Shown here: one piece after another, positions 1-6,901 of the stretch | Numbering within the stretch: position 1 is the stretch's first letter | Layout: the number at the start of each line of letters is the position of its first letter | IMG/VR virus record: IMGVR_UViG_3300020185_002971 | Coordinates: 1 to 25,781 of that record | From: a virus | Length of the DNA: 25,781 nucleotides | Direction: 5' to 3' (one strand) | Notes under the pieces: generated by a model | What the model was told of the DNA's origin: nothing | Database searches by the model: none | Seen by the model: the letters and a program-made list of their open reading frames with translations, nothing else | Translations under genes and position numbers: made by a program

Positions 1-301
1 TATACAGAAAATGTTGTATAGTTTCCACATCAACCAGTTGATTGAATGCATGGTGCTTAACTTCGATGTCATTTGTGTCTGTAACTACATGCTTCATTGC
101 ATCGTCGAGATCTTGCATGTTTTTAAATTCCATGTCAATTCGAAACTCTGGCAAGTCCATACTACGAAATCCAAGTTTCATTCTAGTGATGCGATAGCTG
201 TGCAATGTAGGTAGTTCATCTAAGAACGCACTCATTTTAGTTACAAATTCGTGTGCATTAACGCCTTCATTGACGTCAGAGTAGATAGTGTAAATGTCCA
301 T
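1..301 (-). CDS. Partial DUF6614-like small protein (3' end outside window)
   Basis: The frame is open from an ATG at 301-299 to the left edge of the window, giving 100 codons without a stop. The start is supported by AAGGAAA a few bases upstream on the minus strand. The product begins MDIYTIYSDVNEGVNAHEF and contains YRITRMKLGF and LPEFRIDMEF, a pattern like the small alpha/beta DUF6614 family (N-terminal beta strand, an R-x-x-R-K-L-G segment, then a strand ending in E). The function of that family is unknown. It is divergent from the gene at 333, with a 31-bp spacer holding the perfect palindrome CTATATATAG. The family match is from memory of the pattern and is uncertain; that the frame is coding is more secure. 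Confidence 0.6.
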   Translation of the reverse strand, partial: MDIYTIYSDVNEGVNAHEFVTKMSAFLDELPTLHSYRITRMKLGFRSMDLPEFRIDMEFKNMQDLDDAMKHVVTDTNDIEVKHHAFNQLVDVETIQHFLY

Positions 302-316
302 TGGGTTTCCTTATTT

Positions 317-326
317 CTATATATAG
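317..326. promoter_or_regulatory. Palindrome CTATATATAG between divergent genes
   Basis: This perfect 10-bp inverted repeat sits in the 31-bp gap between the minus-strand gene starting at 301 and the plus-strand gene starting at 333. Its position suits a shared promoter or operator, but it does not match the ATAAATA late-promoter motif found elsewhere in the window. Assigning it a role is inference. Confidence 0.25.
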
Positions 327-332
327 TTAGTA

Positions 333-1019
333 ATGAAAATAGTCTTCAATAATGTTTTTGGCACTTTGAGCCAAGCTGATATAATCTACAATATACCAAG
401 CCTAGTTGATGTTGACGCCAGTGAACACGACGAAGCGTTGTCACAAGGATGGCTAGTAACTGTTGACAACGGTGAAAAAGTTTGGTATCAAAGCCGCAGT
501 ACCAGAGTAAATGTTGCCAACACTGATTATAGTCTAATAGACAATTACCAAATCACTGACAGTGCTACAAGTGAAATGGATCATGTGTACAATGCCTACT
601 GTTTGAAAAAAGGCTTTAAGAAAATGTACGCACTAGATGATCAACTCAGTTGGGATATCTATGTTCAGTATCATCATGATGACGAGCTAGTAGCATGGAG
701 CAAGCTACGTAGATACAGCCCCAGCAGCATCGAAACAGCATTATTTGCATGGGACTATAGTGAACCGCATTTGCGGTTGGGCGAACGCACAATGCAGCAC
801 GAAATTGCTTGGGCTAAACAATCTGGATATTCATATGTGTACATGGGAAGTGGGTATGAAAAAATATGCACTTACAAAAGCCGAGTTGATGGATTTGAGT
901 GGTGGACCGGGCAGCATTGGAGCACTGATGTTGATCACTATGTGTGGTTGTGCAAAAGAGACACCAAGCTGTTAAATTCTAAAGTCGTGGATCTTCACGA
1001 TTTGAAAATAGACCAGTAA
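333..1019 (+). CDS. Arginyl-tRNA-protein transferase-like (GNAT-fold) protein
   Basis: This 228-aa protein has the look of the ATE/GNAT fold. An N-terminal part has WYQSRSTRVN (residues 51-60). The C-terminal half reads as a strand-helix-strand: ELVAWSKLRRYSP (118-130), ALFAWDYSEPHLRLGERTM (136-154), HEIAWAKQSGYSYVYMG (156-172), then YEKICTYKSRV (175-185). In arginyltransferases the equivalent segment runs from a strand through a D-Y/P-x-x-x-x-x-L-G turn into a helix and a Y-x-Y-x-G strand, followed by a CPKMRYK-type segment; here IC-T-Y-K-S-R stands in that place. Known family members move an amino acid from aminoacyl-tRNA to a protein N-terminus; this activity is not shown here. No clear Shine-Dalgarno is visible. 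The 3' end overlaps the opposing gene by 41 bp. A generic GNAT acetyltransferase-like protein is the alternative. Confidence 0.5.
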   Translation: MKIVFNNVFGTLSQADIIYNIPSLVDVDASEHDEALSQGWLVTVDNGEKVWYQSRSTRVNVANTDYSLIDNYQITDSATSEMDHVYNAYCLKKGFKKMYALDDQLSWDIYVQYHHDDELVAWSKLRRYSPSSIETALFAWDYSEPHLRLGERTMQHEIAWAKQSGYSYVYMGSGYEKICTYKSRVDGFEWWTGQHWSTDVDHYVWLCKRDTKLLNSKVVDLHDLKIDQ

Positions 1020-1482
1020 GATACTCTTCGTCCCAGCCGTTGTAGAAACCTTTTTTACCTAATATCTTTGCATGACTGTGTAACTTGCTGCGACTTTGTA
1101 CTAGTGCTAGTGCATACTTTCCGTGATTGAATTTCACACCATTAACTACTTCAGGGACACTTGGGTGGTCTGACAATGCTAACATGTCAATGGGTACTAG
1201 TGTTTCTTCGTTGATATTATCAATTGTGTCTTCAAAGTCTTCAGGATCATAATCATCAGGGTTGTACACATAGATGTACACATCTTGGTCGCCCATACCT
1301 TCTTTGGCAACATCTATCATGTCTTGTGCTAGAGAAGTACCTATGCGCACACTGTATTTGTTGGCTAGTCGTGCTTTTCTAGCATACGGGCATGGTGACC
1401 AATTGCCTAATGCAGGATGCGGAACTTCAAGAAAGTTGATCAACCATTCTTCGATGCTGGCTTTTACTTCATCGATTACCAA
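979..1482 (-). CDS. Uncharacterised 167-aa protein with CPYARKAR motif, TTG start
   Basis: I do not recognise a function. The N-terminal half has a helix (SIEEWLINFLEV) followed by NWSPCPYARKARLANK, and the C-terminal half contains VNGVKFNHGKYALALVQSRSK. A tryptophan-rich helix followed by CP(F/Y)AxxA recalls the uncharacterised bacterial DUF1415 pattern, but the resemblance is weak. The proposed start is TTG at 1482-1480, supported by AGGAAGAG just upstream; the next in-frame Met is more than 50 residues in. The TTG lies inside the last codons of the 58-aa gene (TTTTGGTAA), so the two overlap by 7 bp and are probably translationally coupled. Its 3' end overlaps the plus-strand gene ending at 1019 by 41 bp. 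Confidence 0.6.
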   Translation of the reverse strand: MVIDEVKASIEEWLINFLEVPHPALGNWSPCPYARKARLANKYSVRIGTSLAQDMIDVAKEGMGDQDVYIYVYNPDDYDPEDFEDTIDNINEETLVPIDMLALSDHPSVPEVVNGVKFNHGKYALALVQSRSKLHSHAKILGKKGFYNGWDEEYLTGLFSNREDPRL

Positions 1483-1652
1483 AAGTCTCTTCCTGTTTTC
1501 TTTGCTGTTTCTAGGTTGCCCTTGATGATGCTTCCTAAGATGTCTCGTTCTGGACCACTCATCTGTGTGATTTCAGAATAGCTAATACCGCCACGCATGT
1601 ACCAGCATATCTTCATCATATCCTCTTTTAGGCCCTTAACTTCTTTTTCCAT
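1476..1652 (-). CDS. Small conserved-looking phage protein (58 aa), in the gp51 position
   Basis: An open frame from ATG 1652-1650 to TAA 1478-1476 encodes 58 residues starting MEKEVKGLKEDMMKICWYMR. The motif MMKICWYMRGG, a polar middle with ERDILGSIIKGNLETAKKTG, and an aromatic C-terminus (DFW) look like a small protein that accompanies the gp26 homologue in marine T4-like phages. It lies directly downstream of the gp26-like gene, the place T4 uses for gene 51, a baseplate hub assembly factor; equating the two is inference from position only. The reading frame stays open upstream (LLTSAPDEIEAIVEK precedes the Met) without an ATG, so a non-ATG start nearer 1690 is possible. It overlaps the next gene by 7 bp. 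Confidence 0.6.
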   Translation of the reverse strand: MEKEVKGLKEDMMKICWYMRGGISYSEITQMSGPERDILGSIIKGNLETAKKTGRDFW

Positions 1653-1690
1653 CTTCTCGACGATTGCTTCAATCTCGTCCGGAGCTGATG

Positions 1691-2536
1691 TTAAGAGCCT
1701 GATTCGAAAAAATTTGCAACATTCATGGTAAACGGCGTTTCATATTGGTGCTTGCAATCAGCACAAGTAATACTGAGAGGTTCAATCTCGCCTAGTTTTT
1801 TAATTTCTTCAATTTTTTTGCGTACTTTTGAAAAAACTTTTGATTCACAGTTTTTAATGTATTCTGTGATGTGTTCCTTGTCTACTACAATATCATCGCC
1901 TGCTTGTATCATGCTAATACTGTCACTGATTGCATTTACAGTAAGCTCGCTGAGACTTTGGAATGCTTCAGTTAGCAATCTAAGCTTTTCGGCTTCGTCA
2001 ATTTCAGCATCAGGTAATGCTTCCAACATTTTTTGATCTTGGAACTGCAACATGTTGTTACGGTTTTGCTCTGTGTACGTCAACGGTTTGAAATGTATTT
2101 CAATGTCTCCGTTGACAACTGGTTTTGAAAAATCTGGAGTTTTGATTCGATCCATGATGCTTCTCAAATCAATACCAAACTCATTGGTTTCGCTGCACTC
2201 TGGGCACTTGCTGGTAAATTCCATTTCGTGTCCGTAACTTGCAATCCTTATAGCAATCAACAACGTGTCTAAATCAAGTGTGCTGACCTTCCAAGGATCT
2301 ACAAAAGCAGGGATGCAACTTTTTATTACATTGGCAATAGCAGCGCCATTGAACAATGCATCAGCAGTTCTGTATGCAATTTCGTCCAGTGCTGTCATTG
2401 GATAAATTGGAATTTCTTTATTCTCTGGCATTACTAGAATATTTTCGTCGTAGTACATTCCATTGCTTGGTAACGTGACATAAATTGCAGGTTGCCTGAA
2501 GTGTTTTGCAAGTGGGTTCGGGTTGTTGTGATCCAT
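1691..2536 (-). CDS. 26: Baseplate hub protein, T4 gp26-like
   Basis: This 281-aa protein matches the T4-type baseplate protein family represented by gp26. Conserved-looking features are FRQPAIYVTLPSNGMYY (13-29), PIYPMTALDEIAYRTADALFNG (43-64, with a following hydrophobic helix), PWKVSTLDLDTLLIAIR (81-97) and two CxxC pairs: CPEC at 111-114 and CADC at 258-261, which could form a zinc ribbon. gp26 is part of the central hub of the baseplate wedge/hub assembly in T4. The start at 2536 is preferred over an ATG 15 bp upstream because GGTAGGAA lies at the right distance. It is the first of three minus-strand genes and is divergent from the tape-measure-like gene at 2600. No late-promoter octamer was found upstream on its own strand. 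Confidence 0.8.
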   Translation of the reverse strand: MDHNNPNPLAKHFRQPAIYVTLPSNGMYYDENILVMPENKEIPIYPMTALDEIAYRTADALFNGAAIANVIKSCIPAFVDPWKVSTLDLDTLLIAIRIASYGHEMEFTSKCPECSETNEFGIDLRSIMDRIKTPDFSKPVVNGDIEIHFKPLTYTEQNRNNMLQFQDQKMLEALPDAEIDEAEKLRLLTEAFQSLSELTVNAISDSISMIQAGDDIVVDKEHITEYIKNCESKVFSKVRKKIEEIKKLGEIEPLSITCADCKHQYETPFTMNVANFFESGS

Positions 2537-2548
2537 GTTTTTTCCTAC

Positions 2549-2556
2549 CATAAATA
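2549..2556 (+). promoter_or_regulatory. Late promoter-like motif CATAAATA
   Basis: It matches the T4 late -10 octamer TATAAATA at seven of eight positions and lies 43 bp upstream of the ATG at 2600. In T4 the octamer spans about -13 to -6, which would put the start of transcription near 2562. It lies in the divergent gap between the gp26-like and tape-measure-like genes. Confidence 0.6.
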
Positions 2557-2599
2557 TATGATACTGTACTTATACAGCGTAAAAACGGGTAAGAATTTA

Positions 2600-4786
2600 A
2601 TGGCAGAGTTTGATGATCAAGACCTACAGAGATTGAATGATGAAATCTCTCGTTTGCAACAATCTATGTTGCAACTGGCTAACAGCCAGCAAGTAGGTAG
2701 TACTCAATGGAATAAAATCAACACTCAGTTAAACGTTGTTCAAAACAAGTACAAAGCAATAATATCTTCCCAAGAGTCGTTTGCTAATTCAGTTGGTAAA
2801 GGAACTGCCGCAGTAGGCAAAATGGCAGTCGGCGCTGTTAAAGCCGGATCGTCTTTTGCAGAAGCAGCCAGTGCAGTTAGGCAAAGCAGGGAAGACTTTA
2901 CCAGCTTAAACCCGTCAATAAACCTGGCAGGCTCGGCACTAAAGACAACGGGAAAAATAGCAGGAGTAGCCGGTGAAGCACTAGGCGGGCTTGCTGACGG
3001 TATTCCTGTTGTTGGCGGCGTTATTGGCGGCGCAATCAATGCAGTAGGCAAGTTTGCTGCTGCAATCACCGAAGCAGTTTCTGACATCCTTACCACAGTA
3101 GGTCCGCAACTAACAGCCGAAGTACAACGTGCAAGTGAAGCATTTCGCACAATTGGGCAAGTTGGTGGATTAACTGCTGGCGGGTTAACCGAGATAATGA
3201 ATCAGAGCATCGATGCTGGACTTAGTTTTACACAGTTTAGTACGGTAGCGTCCAAAAGTGCCGAAGGCCTTGCATTTGCGTTTGGCGATGCAAGCGAAGG
3301 TATTGAAAGATTTTCTCGAGTTTCTGCAGACATGGAACCATTCAGACAAGGCTTGATAGCTTTGGGTGTGGGCGCTGAAAAGCAAAATGAACTAACATCA
3401 AAATACTTGTTGTTGCAAGCAAGAACTGGTAGAGTGGAAGCAATGTCAGCTAGGGAACTTGCACAAGGCAGCGAAGAATACATCCGTAAACTGTCTACAC
3501 TGTCAAGAATAACCGGTAGAAGCATTGACGATCAACAAGCTATAATGGATGCACAAACACGCAACATACGTCTAATGGGTGCCGCAGCTGACATTCAAGA
3601 AAGATTGGGCGGTGAAGAAGGAAAACGAGCTGCACTAGCTATGCAAACCACATCAGCAGCTATTGAAACTGTTGCAAGTAAAGAAATTGCCGATGGTTTG
3701 CGTGATGCAATGGCAGGAAACTTAGGAACCGAAGCTGCTCAAGGATTTGTTCTTGCAGCCGGACAAGAAGGTGTTGCTGCGGTTGCTGCACTACGTGCAG
3801 GTACTATGAGCGATCTCGATGCAACAGCATTAATCATGCAAGGCATTAACAATAGATTTGATTCTCTAGGAGGATCAGCGGGAATTGCTAGATTGGTTGG
3901 ACTTGGTACACCAATGGATGCAGTTTTTGAAGGCATGTTTAATGTAGCCCAACGTGCTAATTTAACAGCAGACGACTTAGAAAAATTAAAAACATCGCAA
4001 GATGGGTTCACAACAGCAACTGATACTACTACTGCTGATCTAATTGCTGCACAAGTCGCTTTACAACGGGCAGCAATTGAAGCTGACAAAATGGCTAAAG
4101 AGCTTATGGGCCCAGCTGCATCGGCGATTGAACAATTTGCAGTAATTGTGCAAAGAACAAACACAGAAATGTTTTTAATGCTCGAAGCATTTAGCACTGG
4201 TGGACTAGCCGGATTAAAGTCAGCAGTTTCTGAACAAATAATGCCAGATATTGGGACTGGACTTGTAGATTTCACAAATATGAGTCCCGAAGAAAGAGAT
4301 GCTGCACAACAACAAATTCAAGAACGACTTGATAACTCAAGGAAAAGAAACGCAGAAACCTGGGAAAACATCAAAAAGATGTTTGGATTTGGAAGATTTA
4401 TTGATAATGCATCTGGAAATAACGGAACAACAACTGGGGGTGCAGGTACTTTGCCATCAGGTGCAACACCAGATTATGGAAGCAATGGTGATTTATTAAA
4501 ACTACTTGAGGAAAGTAGAAGAAAATATGCTCCGCCAGGAACACCAGATGCTACATCTTCAACAGCAGGCCCTACTGGCACGTTAAGAACCAGTGGAAGT
4601 CTATCAGATGTATTAAATGAAAATCTCACAGTAGCAAACAGTCAGTTGGCAAATTCTAAAGCAGACACTTTAGCAAGAAAAGAAGTGTCAGATCTAACCA
4701 TTGAAAAGTTAACTGAAATTGTAACTGCAATGGATCGTGCTAATCGTACCAGTGAGCAGATACTACAGCGGGCCAGGCAAGGGTGA
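2600..4786 (+). CDS. Tail tape measure / baseplate hub-tail length protein (gp29-like role)
   Basis: The 728-aa product has the composition of a tape measure protein: an N-terminal coiled-coil segment (LQRLNDEISRLQQSMLQL), long Ala/Gly/Gln-rich helices, and a hydrophobic Gly-rich stretch (GIPVVGGVIGGAINAVGKFA) around residues 130-150 that could insert in a membrane. The C-terminal 130 residues turn low-complexity (Gly/Thr/Pro) and end in a helix. Tape measure proteins set tail length inside the tube; T4 uses gp29 for this, encoded next to gp26. The ATG at 2600 is preferred to 2492 because the upstream ATG would begin inside the divergent gene and upstream of the promoter motif. The Shine-Dalgarno is weak. 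The stop codon overlaps the next late-promoter motif. Sequence identity to gp29 is not evident; a different tail or virion protein is possible. Confidence 0.6.
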   Translation: MAEFDDQDLQRLNDEISRLQQSMLQLANSQQVGSTQWNKINTQLNVVQNKYKAIISSQESFANSVGKGTAAVGKMAVGAVKAGSSFAEAASAVRQSREDFTSLNPSINLAGSALKTTGKIAGVAGEALGGLADGIPVVGGVIGGAINAVGKFAAAITEAVSDILTTVGPQLTAEVQRASEAFRTIGQVGGLTAGGLTEIMNQSIDAGLSFTQFSTVASKSAEGLAFAFGDASEGIERFSRVSADMEPFRQGLIALGVGAEKQNELTSKYLLLQARTGRVEAMSARELAQGSEEYIRKLSTLSRITGRSIDDQQAIMDAQTRNIRLMGAAADIQERLGGEEGKRAALAMQTTSAAIETVASKEIADGLRDAMAGNLGTEAAQGFVLAAGQEGVAAVAALRAGTMSDLDATALIMQGINNRFDSLGGSAGIARLVGLGTPMDAVFEGMFNVAQRANLTADDLEKLKTSQDGFTTATDTTTADLIAAQVALQRAAIEADKMAKELMGPAASAIEQFAVIVQRTNTEMFLMLEAFSTGGLAGLKSAVSEQIMPDIGTGLVDFTNMSPEERDAAQQQIQERLDNSRKRNAETWENIKKMFGFGRFIDNASGNNGTTTGGAGTLPSGATPDYGSNGDLLKLLEESRRKYAPPGTPDATSSTAGPTGTLRTSGSLSDVLNENLTVANSQLANSKADTLARKEVSDLTIEKLTEIVTAMDRANRTSEQILQRARQG

Positions 4787-4792
4787 TAAATA
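4785..4792 (+). promoter_or_regulatory. Late promoter-like motif GATAAATA
   Basis: The octamer shares bases with the TGA stop (4784-4786) of the preceding gene and lies 35 bp upstream of the portal start. The predicted start of transcription by T4 geometry is near 4798, giving a leader of about 30 nt. Confidence 0.6.
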
Positions 4793-4827
4793 CTTGTGTC
4801 ACAATGTGCATATTGGAAAAATAATAC

Positions 4828-6549
4828 ATGGCCGGATGGAAAAAATACTTTAAAGTGGTGGGCAACGAAGGTGGGCAACTTTCGCCTATTAGCGGACGGT
4901 CTACTCAAGGATCAAATGGTCAAGGCGGCCAATTTGGTTTTAAGAATTACCAAAGTCACTTGCCTGAAGTGTATTCAGGTCACCCTAACAGAATTGAACG
5001 CTACAATCAGTATGAAAATATGGATTGCGACAGTGAAATCAATGCATGTTTAGATATCATTGCTGAGTTTGCAACACAAACCAATGAAAGCAACAACACA
5101 CCGTTTGAAGTTGAATACACTGATACTCCTACAAACAACGAAATTGAGATTATTAGAAAACAACTACAACAGTGGACTAAACTCAACAAGTTTGATCAAC
5201 GTATATTCCGTCTTTTCCGTAACACGTTGAAGTACGGCGATCAAGTTTTTGTTAGAGATCCAGAAACCTTTGAACTATACTGGGTTGACATGACCAAAGT
5301 AGTAAGAGTTATTGTCAATGAAAACGAAGGCAAGAAACCTGAACAATACGTTATTCGTGATATCAATCCCAACTTTCAAAATTTAAGCATTGCTCCTAAA
5401 AGCACCACAGACTATGGATCAAATCCTAATGCAGGGTCAATTGGCGGCAGCGGCGGATCAAATTCAAACTACACTATCCCAAATGCACCTCTTGCAGGTG
5501 GACAAAGTAGATTTGAACACACTATAAACGAAACAGTAATTGATGCTAAAAATATAGTACACCTTGGACTTAGTGAAGGCTTGGATTTTTATTGGCCGTT
5601 TAGTCAAAGTATACTTGAAATGATTTTCAAAGTATTCAAGCAAAAAGAGTTACTTGAAGACTCGATTCTAATTTATCGTGTGCAACGTGCGCCAGAACGT
5701 AGAGTATTTTATATTGATGTAGGCAACATGCCAAGTCACCTTGCTATGCAGTTTGTTGAACGTGTTAAAAATGAAGTGCACCAAAGACGTATTCCCAATC
5801 AACAAGGCGGGCAAGCTGGTACTACAATGGATACTACATACAATCCATTGTCAATCAACGAAGATTACTTCTTTCCACAAACAGCAGAAGGTAGAGGATC
5901 AAAAGTTGAAACACTACCAGGAGGCGAAAACCTTGGACAAATCGACGATTTAAAATACTTTAACAACAAGATGTGCAGAGGACTTCGTGTTCCTAGCAGC
6001 TACCTTCCGACTGGCCCAGACGACAGTGATCGACCAATGAACGACGGTCGTGTTGGTACTGCACTTATACAAGAATATAGATTTAATCAGTATTGCGAAA
6101 GACTGCAAAAGCAAATTTGTCAAAAACTTGATGATGAATTTAAAATGTTTTTGCGCTGGAGAGGCTTTAACATTGACAGCGGGTTGTTTAGCATCAAGTT
6201 TGCACCGCCACAGAATTTTGCTAGTTATCGTCAAGCCGAACTTGATACAACTCGTATGCAAGCGTTTAGCACATTAGAGCAAATTCCCTACATGAGCAAG
6301 CGTTTTCTTATGAAACGTTACCTGGGTCTCACTGACGACGAGTTGCAAGAAAACTCGAAATTGTGGAGTGAAGAAACTGGGCAACCAAGTGAACTTGAAC
6401 CAATGGGCAAAGATTTACGCACAGTTGGTGTTAGTCCTGCTGATTTTGATGCAGATATCGAAACCGGCGGTGACATTGAAGCAGGCGGTGAGGAAATTGA
6501 TGTGGACATTGATGCTGGTGCAGTTGCAGCAGAAACGCCTCCGGCATAA
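4828..6549 (+). CDS. 20: Portal vertex protein gp20
   Basis: The 573-aa protein matches T4-type portal proteins (gp20, 524 aa in T4). Diagnostic stretches are NRIERYNQYENMDCDSEINA near residue 53-72, KFDQRIFRLFRNTLKYGDQVF about 120-140, then a VLPGGENLGQIDD-like segment (TLPGGENLGQIDDLKYFNNK) and RVPSSYLP. The last is typical of the portal clip/stem region. gp20 forms the dodecameric entry ring at one vertex, nucleates the prohead and threads DNA during packaging. A Ser/Gly/Asn-rich insertion at about 196-215 and an acidic, Gly-rich tail (about 545-573) extend it beyond T4 length. The start has GGAAAA at 4815-4820. The stop TAA overlaps the next late-promoter motif. Confidence 0.95.
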   Translation: MAGWKKYFKVVGNEGGQLSPISGRSTQGSNGQGGQFGFKNYQSHLPEVYSGHPNRIERYNQYENMDCDSEINACLDIIAEFATQTNESNNTPFEVEYTDTPTNNEIEIIRKQLQQWTKLNKFDQRIFRLFRNTLKYGDQVFVRDPETFELYWVDMTKVVRVIVNENEGKKPEQYVIRDINPNFQNLSIAPKSTTDYGSNPNAGSIGGSGGSNSNYTIPNAPLAGGQSRFEHTINETVIDAKNIVHLGLSEGLDFYWPFSQSILEMIFKVFKQKELLEDSILIYRVQRAPERRVFYIDVGNMPSHLAMQFVERVKNEVHQRRIPNQQGGQAGTTMDTTYNPLSINEDYFFPQTAEGRGSKVETLPGGENLGQIDDLKYFNNKMCRGLRVPSSYLPTGPDDSDRPMNDGRVGTALIQEYRFNQYCERLQKQICQKLDDEFKMFLRWRGFNIDSGLFSIKFAPPQNFASYRQAELDTTRMQAFSTLEQIPYMSKRFLMKRYLGLTDDELQENSKLWSEETGQPSELEPMGKDLRTVGVSPADFDADIETGGDIEAGGEEIDVDIDAGAVAAETPPA

Positions 6550-6552
6550 ATA
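6545..6552 (+). promoter_or_regulatory. Late promoter-like motif CATAAATA, possibly giving a leaderless mRNA
   Basis: The octamer overlaps the portal stop codon (TAA 6547-6549). Only five bases (TTATT) separate it from the ATG at 6558. With T4 late-promoter geometry (octamer -13 to -6) the first transcribed base would be the A of that ATG. Confidence 0.6.
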
Positions 6553-6557
6553 TTATT

Positions 6558-6773
6558 ATGAAACTATTTGAATTTTTTGAAGCAGCGCCAGAAGGGTACC
6601 AAGATGTAGAGGATGACAATTCTACACCGCAACTCGGCGAACTGCGCAAAACTAAACTAACTCTTAAACAAATTTCAAAACTTCGAAAAATGTATGACAT
6701 GCGAAATTATGAAAAAAAAGAAGAGCTGAAAAAGGTGCAAGCACAATATGCACCAGCGCCGCCACAAATGTGA
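6558..6773 (+). CDS. 67: Prohead core protein, gp67-like
   Basis: The 71-aa protein lies between portal and the gp68-like gene, the position of gene 67 in T4. It begins MKLFEFFEAAP and has a basic helix (LTLKQISKLRKMYDMRNYEKK, in two runs) ending in QYAPAPPQM. This short, charged-helix shape with a Q-Y tail is seen in gp67-position proteins of marine T4-like phages. gp67 is a minor component of the prohead core in T4 and is degraded by the gp21 protease. No Shine-Dalgarno is present, in keeping with the very close promoter motif at 6545. Assignment rests mainly on position and size. Confidence 0.65.
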   Translation: MKLFEFFEAAPEGYQDVEDDNSTPQLGELRKTKLTLKQISKLRKMYDMRNYEKKEELKKVQAQYAPAPPQM

Positions 6774-6861
6774 TACTTTATTAGAATTTTTCTTTTAGTC
6801 TAATAAATTTATCGTTTTCTACCCATTTTACTCCTATAACTGCATAGTTTTTAGTATCTAT

Positions 6862-6869
6862 GTTAAATA
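6862..6869 (+). promoter_or_regulatory. Weaker late promoter-like motif GTTAAATA
   Basis: This variant has T in place of the first A of ATAAATA and lies 32 bp before the gp68-like start at 6902. It is inside an AT-rich 128-bp gap that also holds a weak 9-bp A/T hairpin (6777-6785 with 6799-6807). Low information content makes it less certain than the ATAAATA copies. Confidence 0.4.
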
Positions 6870-6901
6870 TTATACTGAGCCCATACTTTGGAGGAACCAA
6901 T

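Noticed and set aside
2537-2551. Upstream ATG adding five residues to the gp26-like protein
   Set aside because: The ribosome site GGTAGGAA lies between this ATG and the one at 2536, fitting the latter.
2492-2599. Upstream ATG adding 36 residues to the tape-measure-like protein
   Set aside because: It would start inside the divergent gp26-like gene and upstream of the late-promoter motif, and the added residues do not resemble the rest of the protein.
3185-4275. Antisense frames of 60-180 codons inside the tape-measure-like gene
   Set aside because: They have no ribosome sites or recognisable motifs and overlap a strongly coding sense frame.
6777-6807. Hairpin TTTATTAGA/TCTAATAAA as a terminator
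   Set aside because: The stem is entirely weak (one G-C pair), the loop is 13 bases and no clean T tract follows.
6787-6890. Short minus-strand open frame ending in VIGVKWVENDKFIRLKEKF
   Set aside because: The sequence looks protein-like, but there is no ATG or GTG start with a ribosome site, and it lies against the direction of the head operon in an AT-rich gap.
6860-6901. Upstream ATG adding 14 residues to the gp68-like protein
   Set aside because: It has no ribosome site, while the ATG at 6902 has TTGGAGGA at the right distance; the late-promoter motif would also lie inside the gene.
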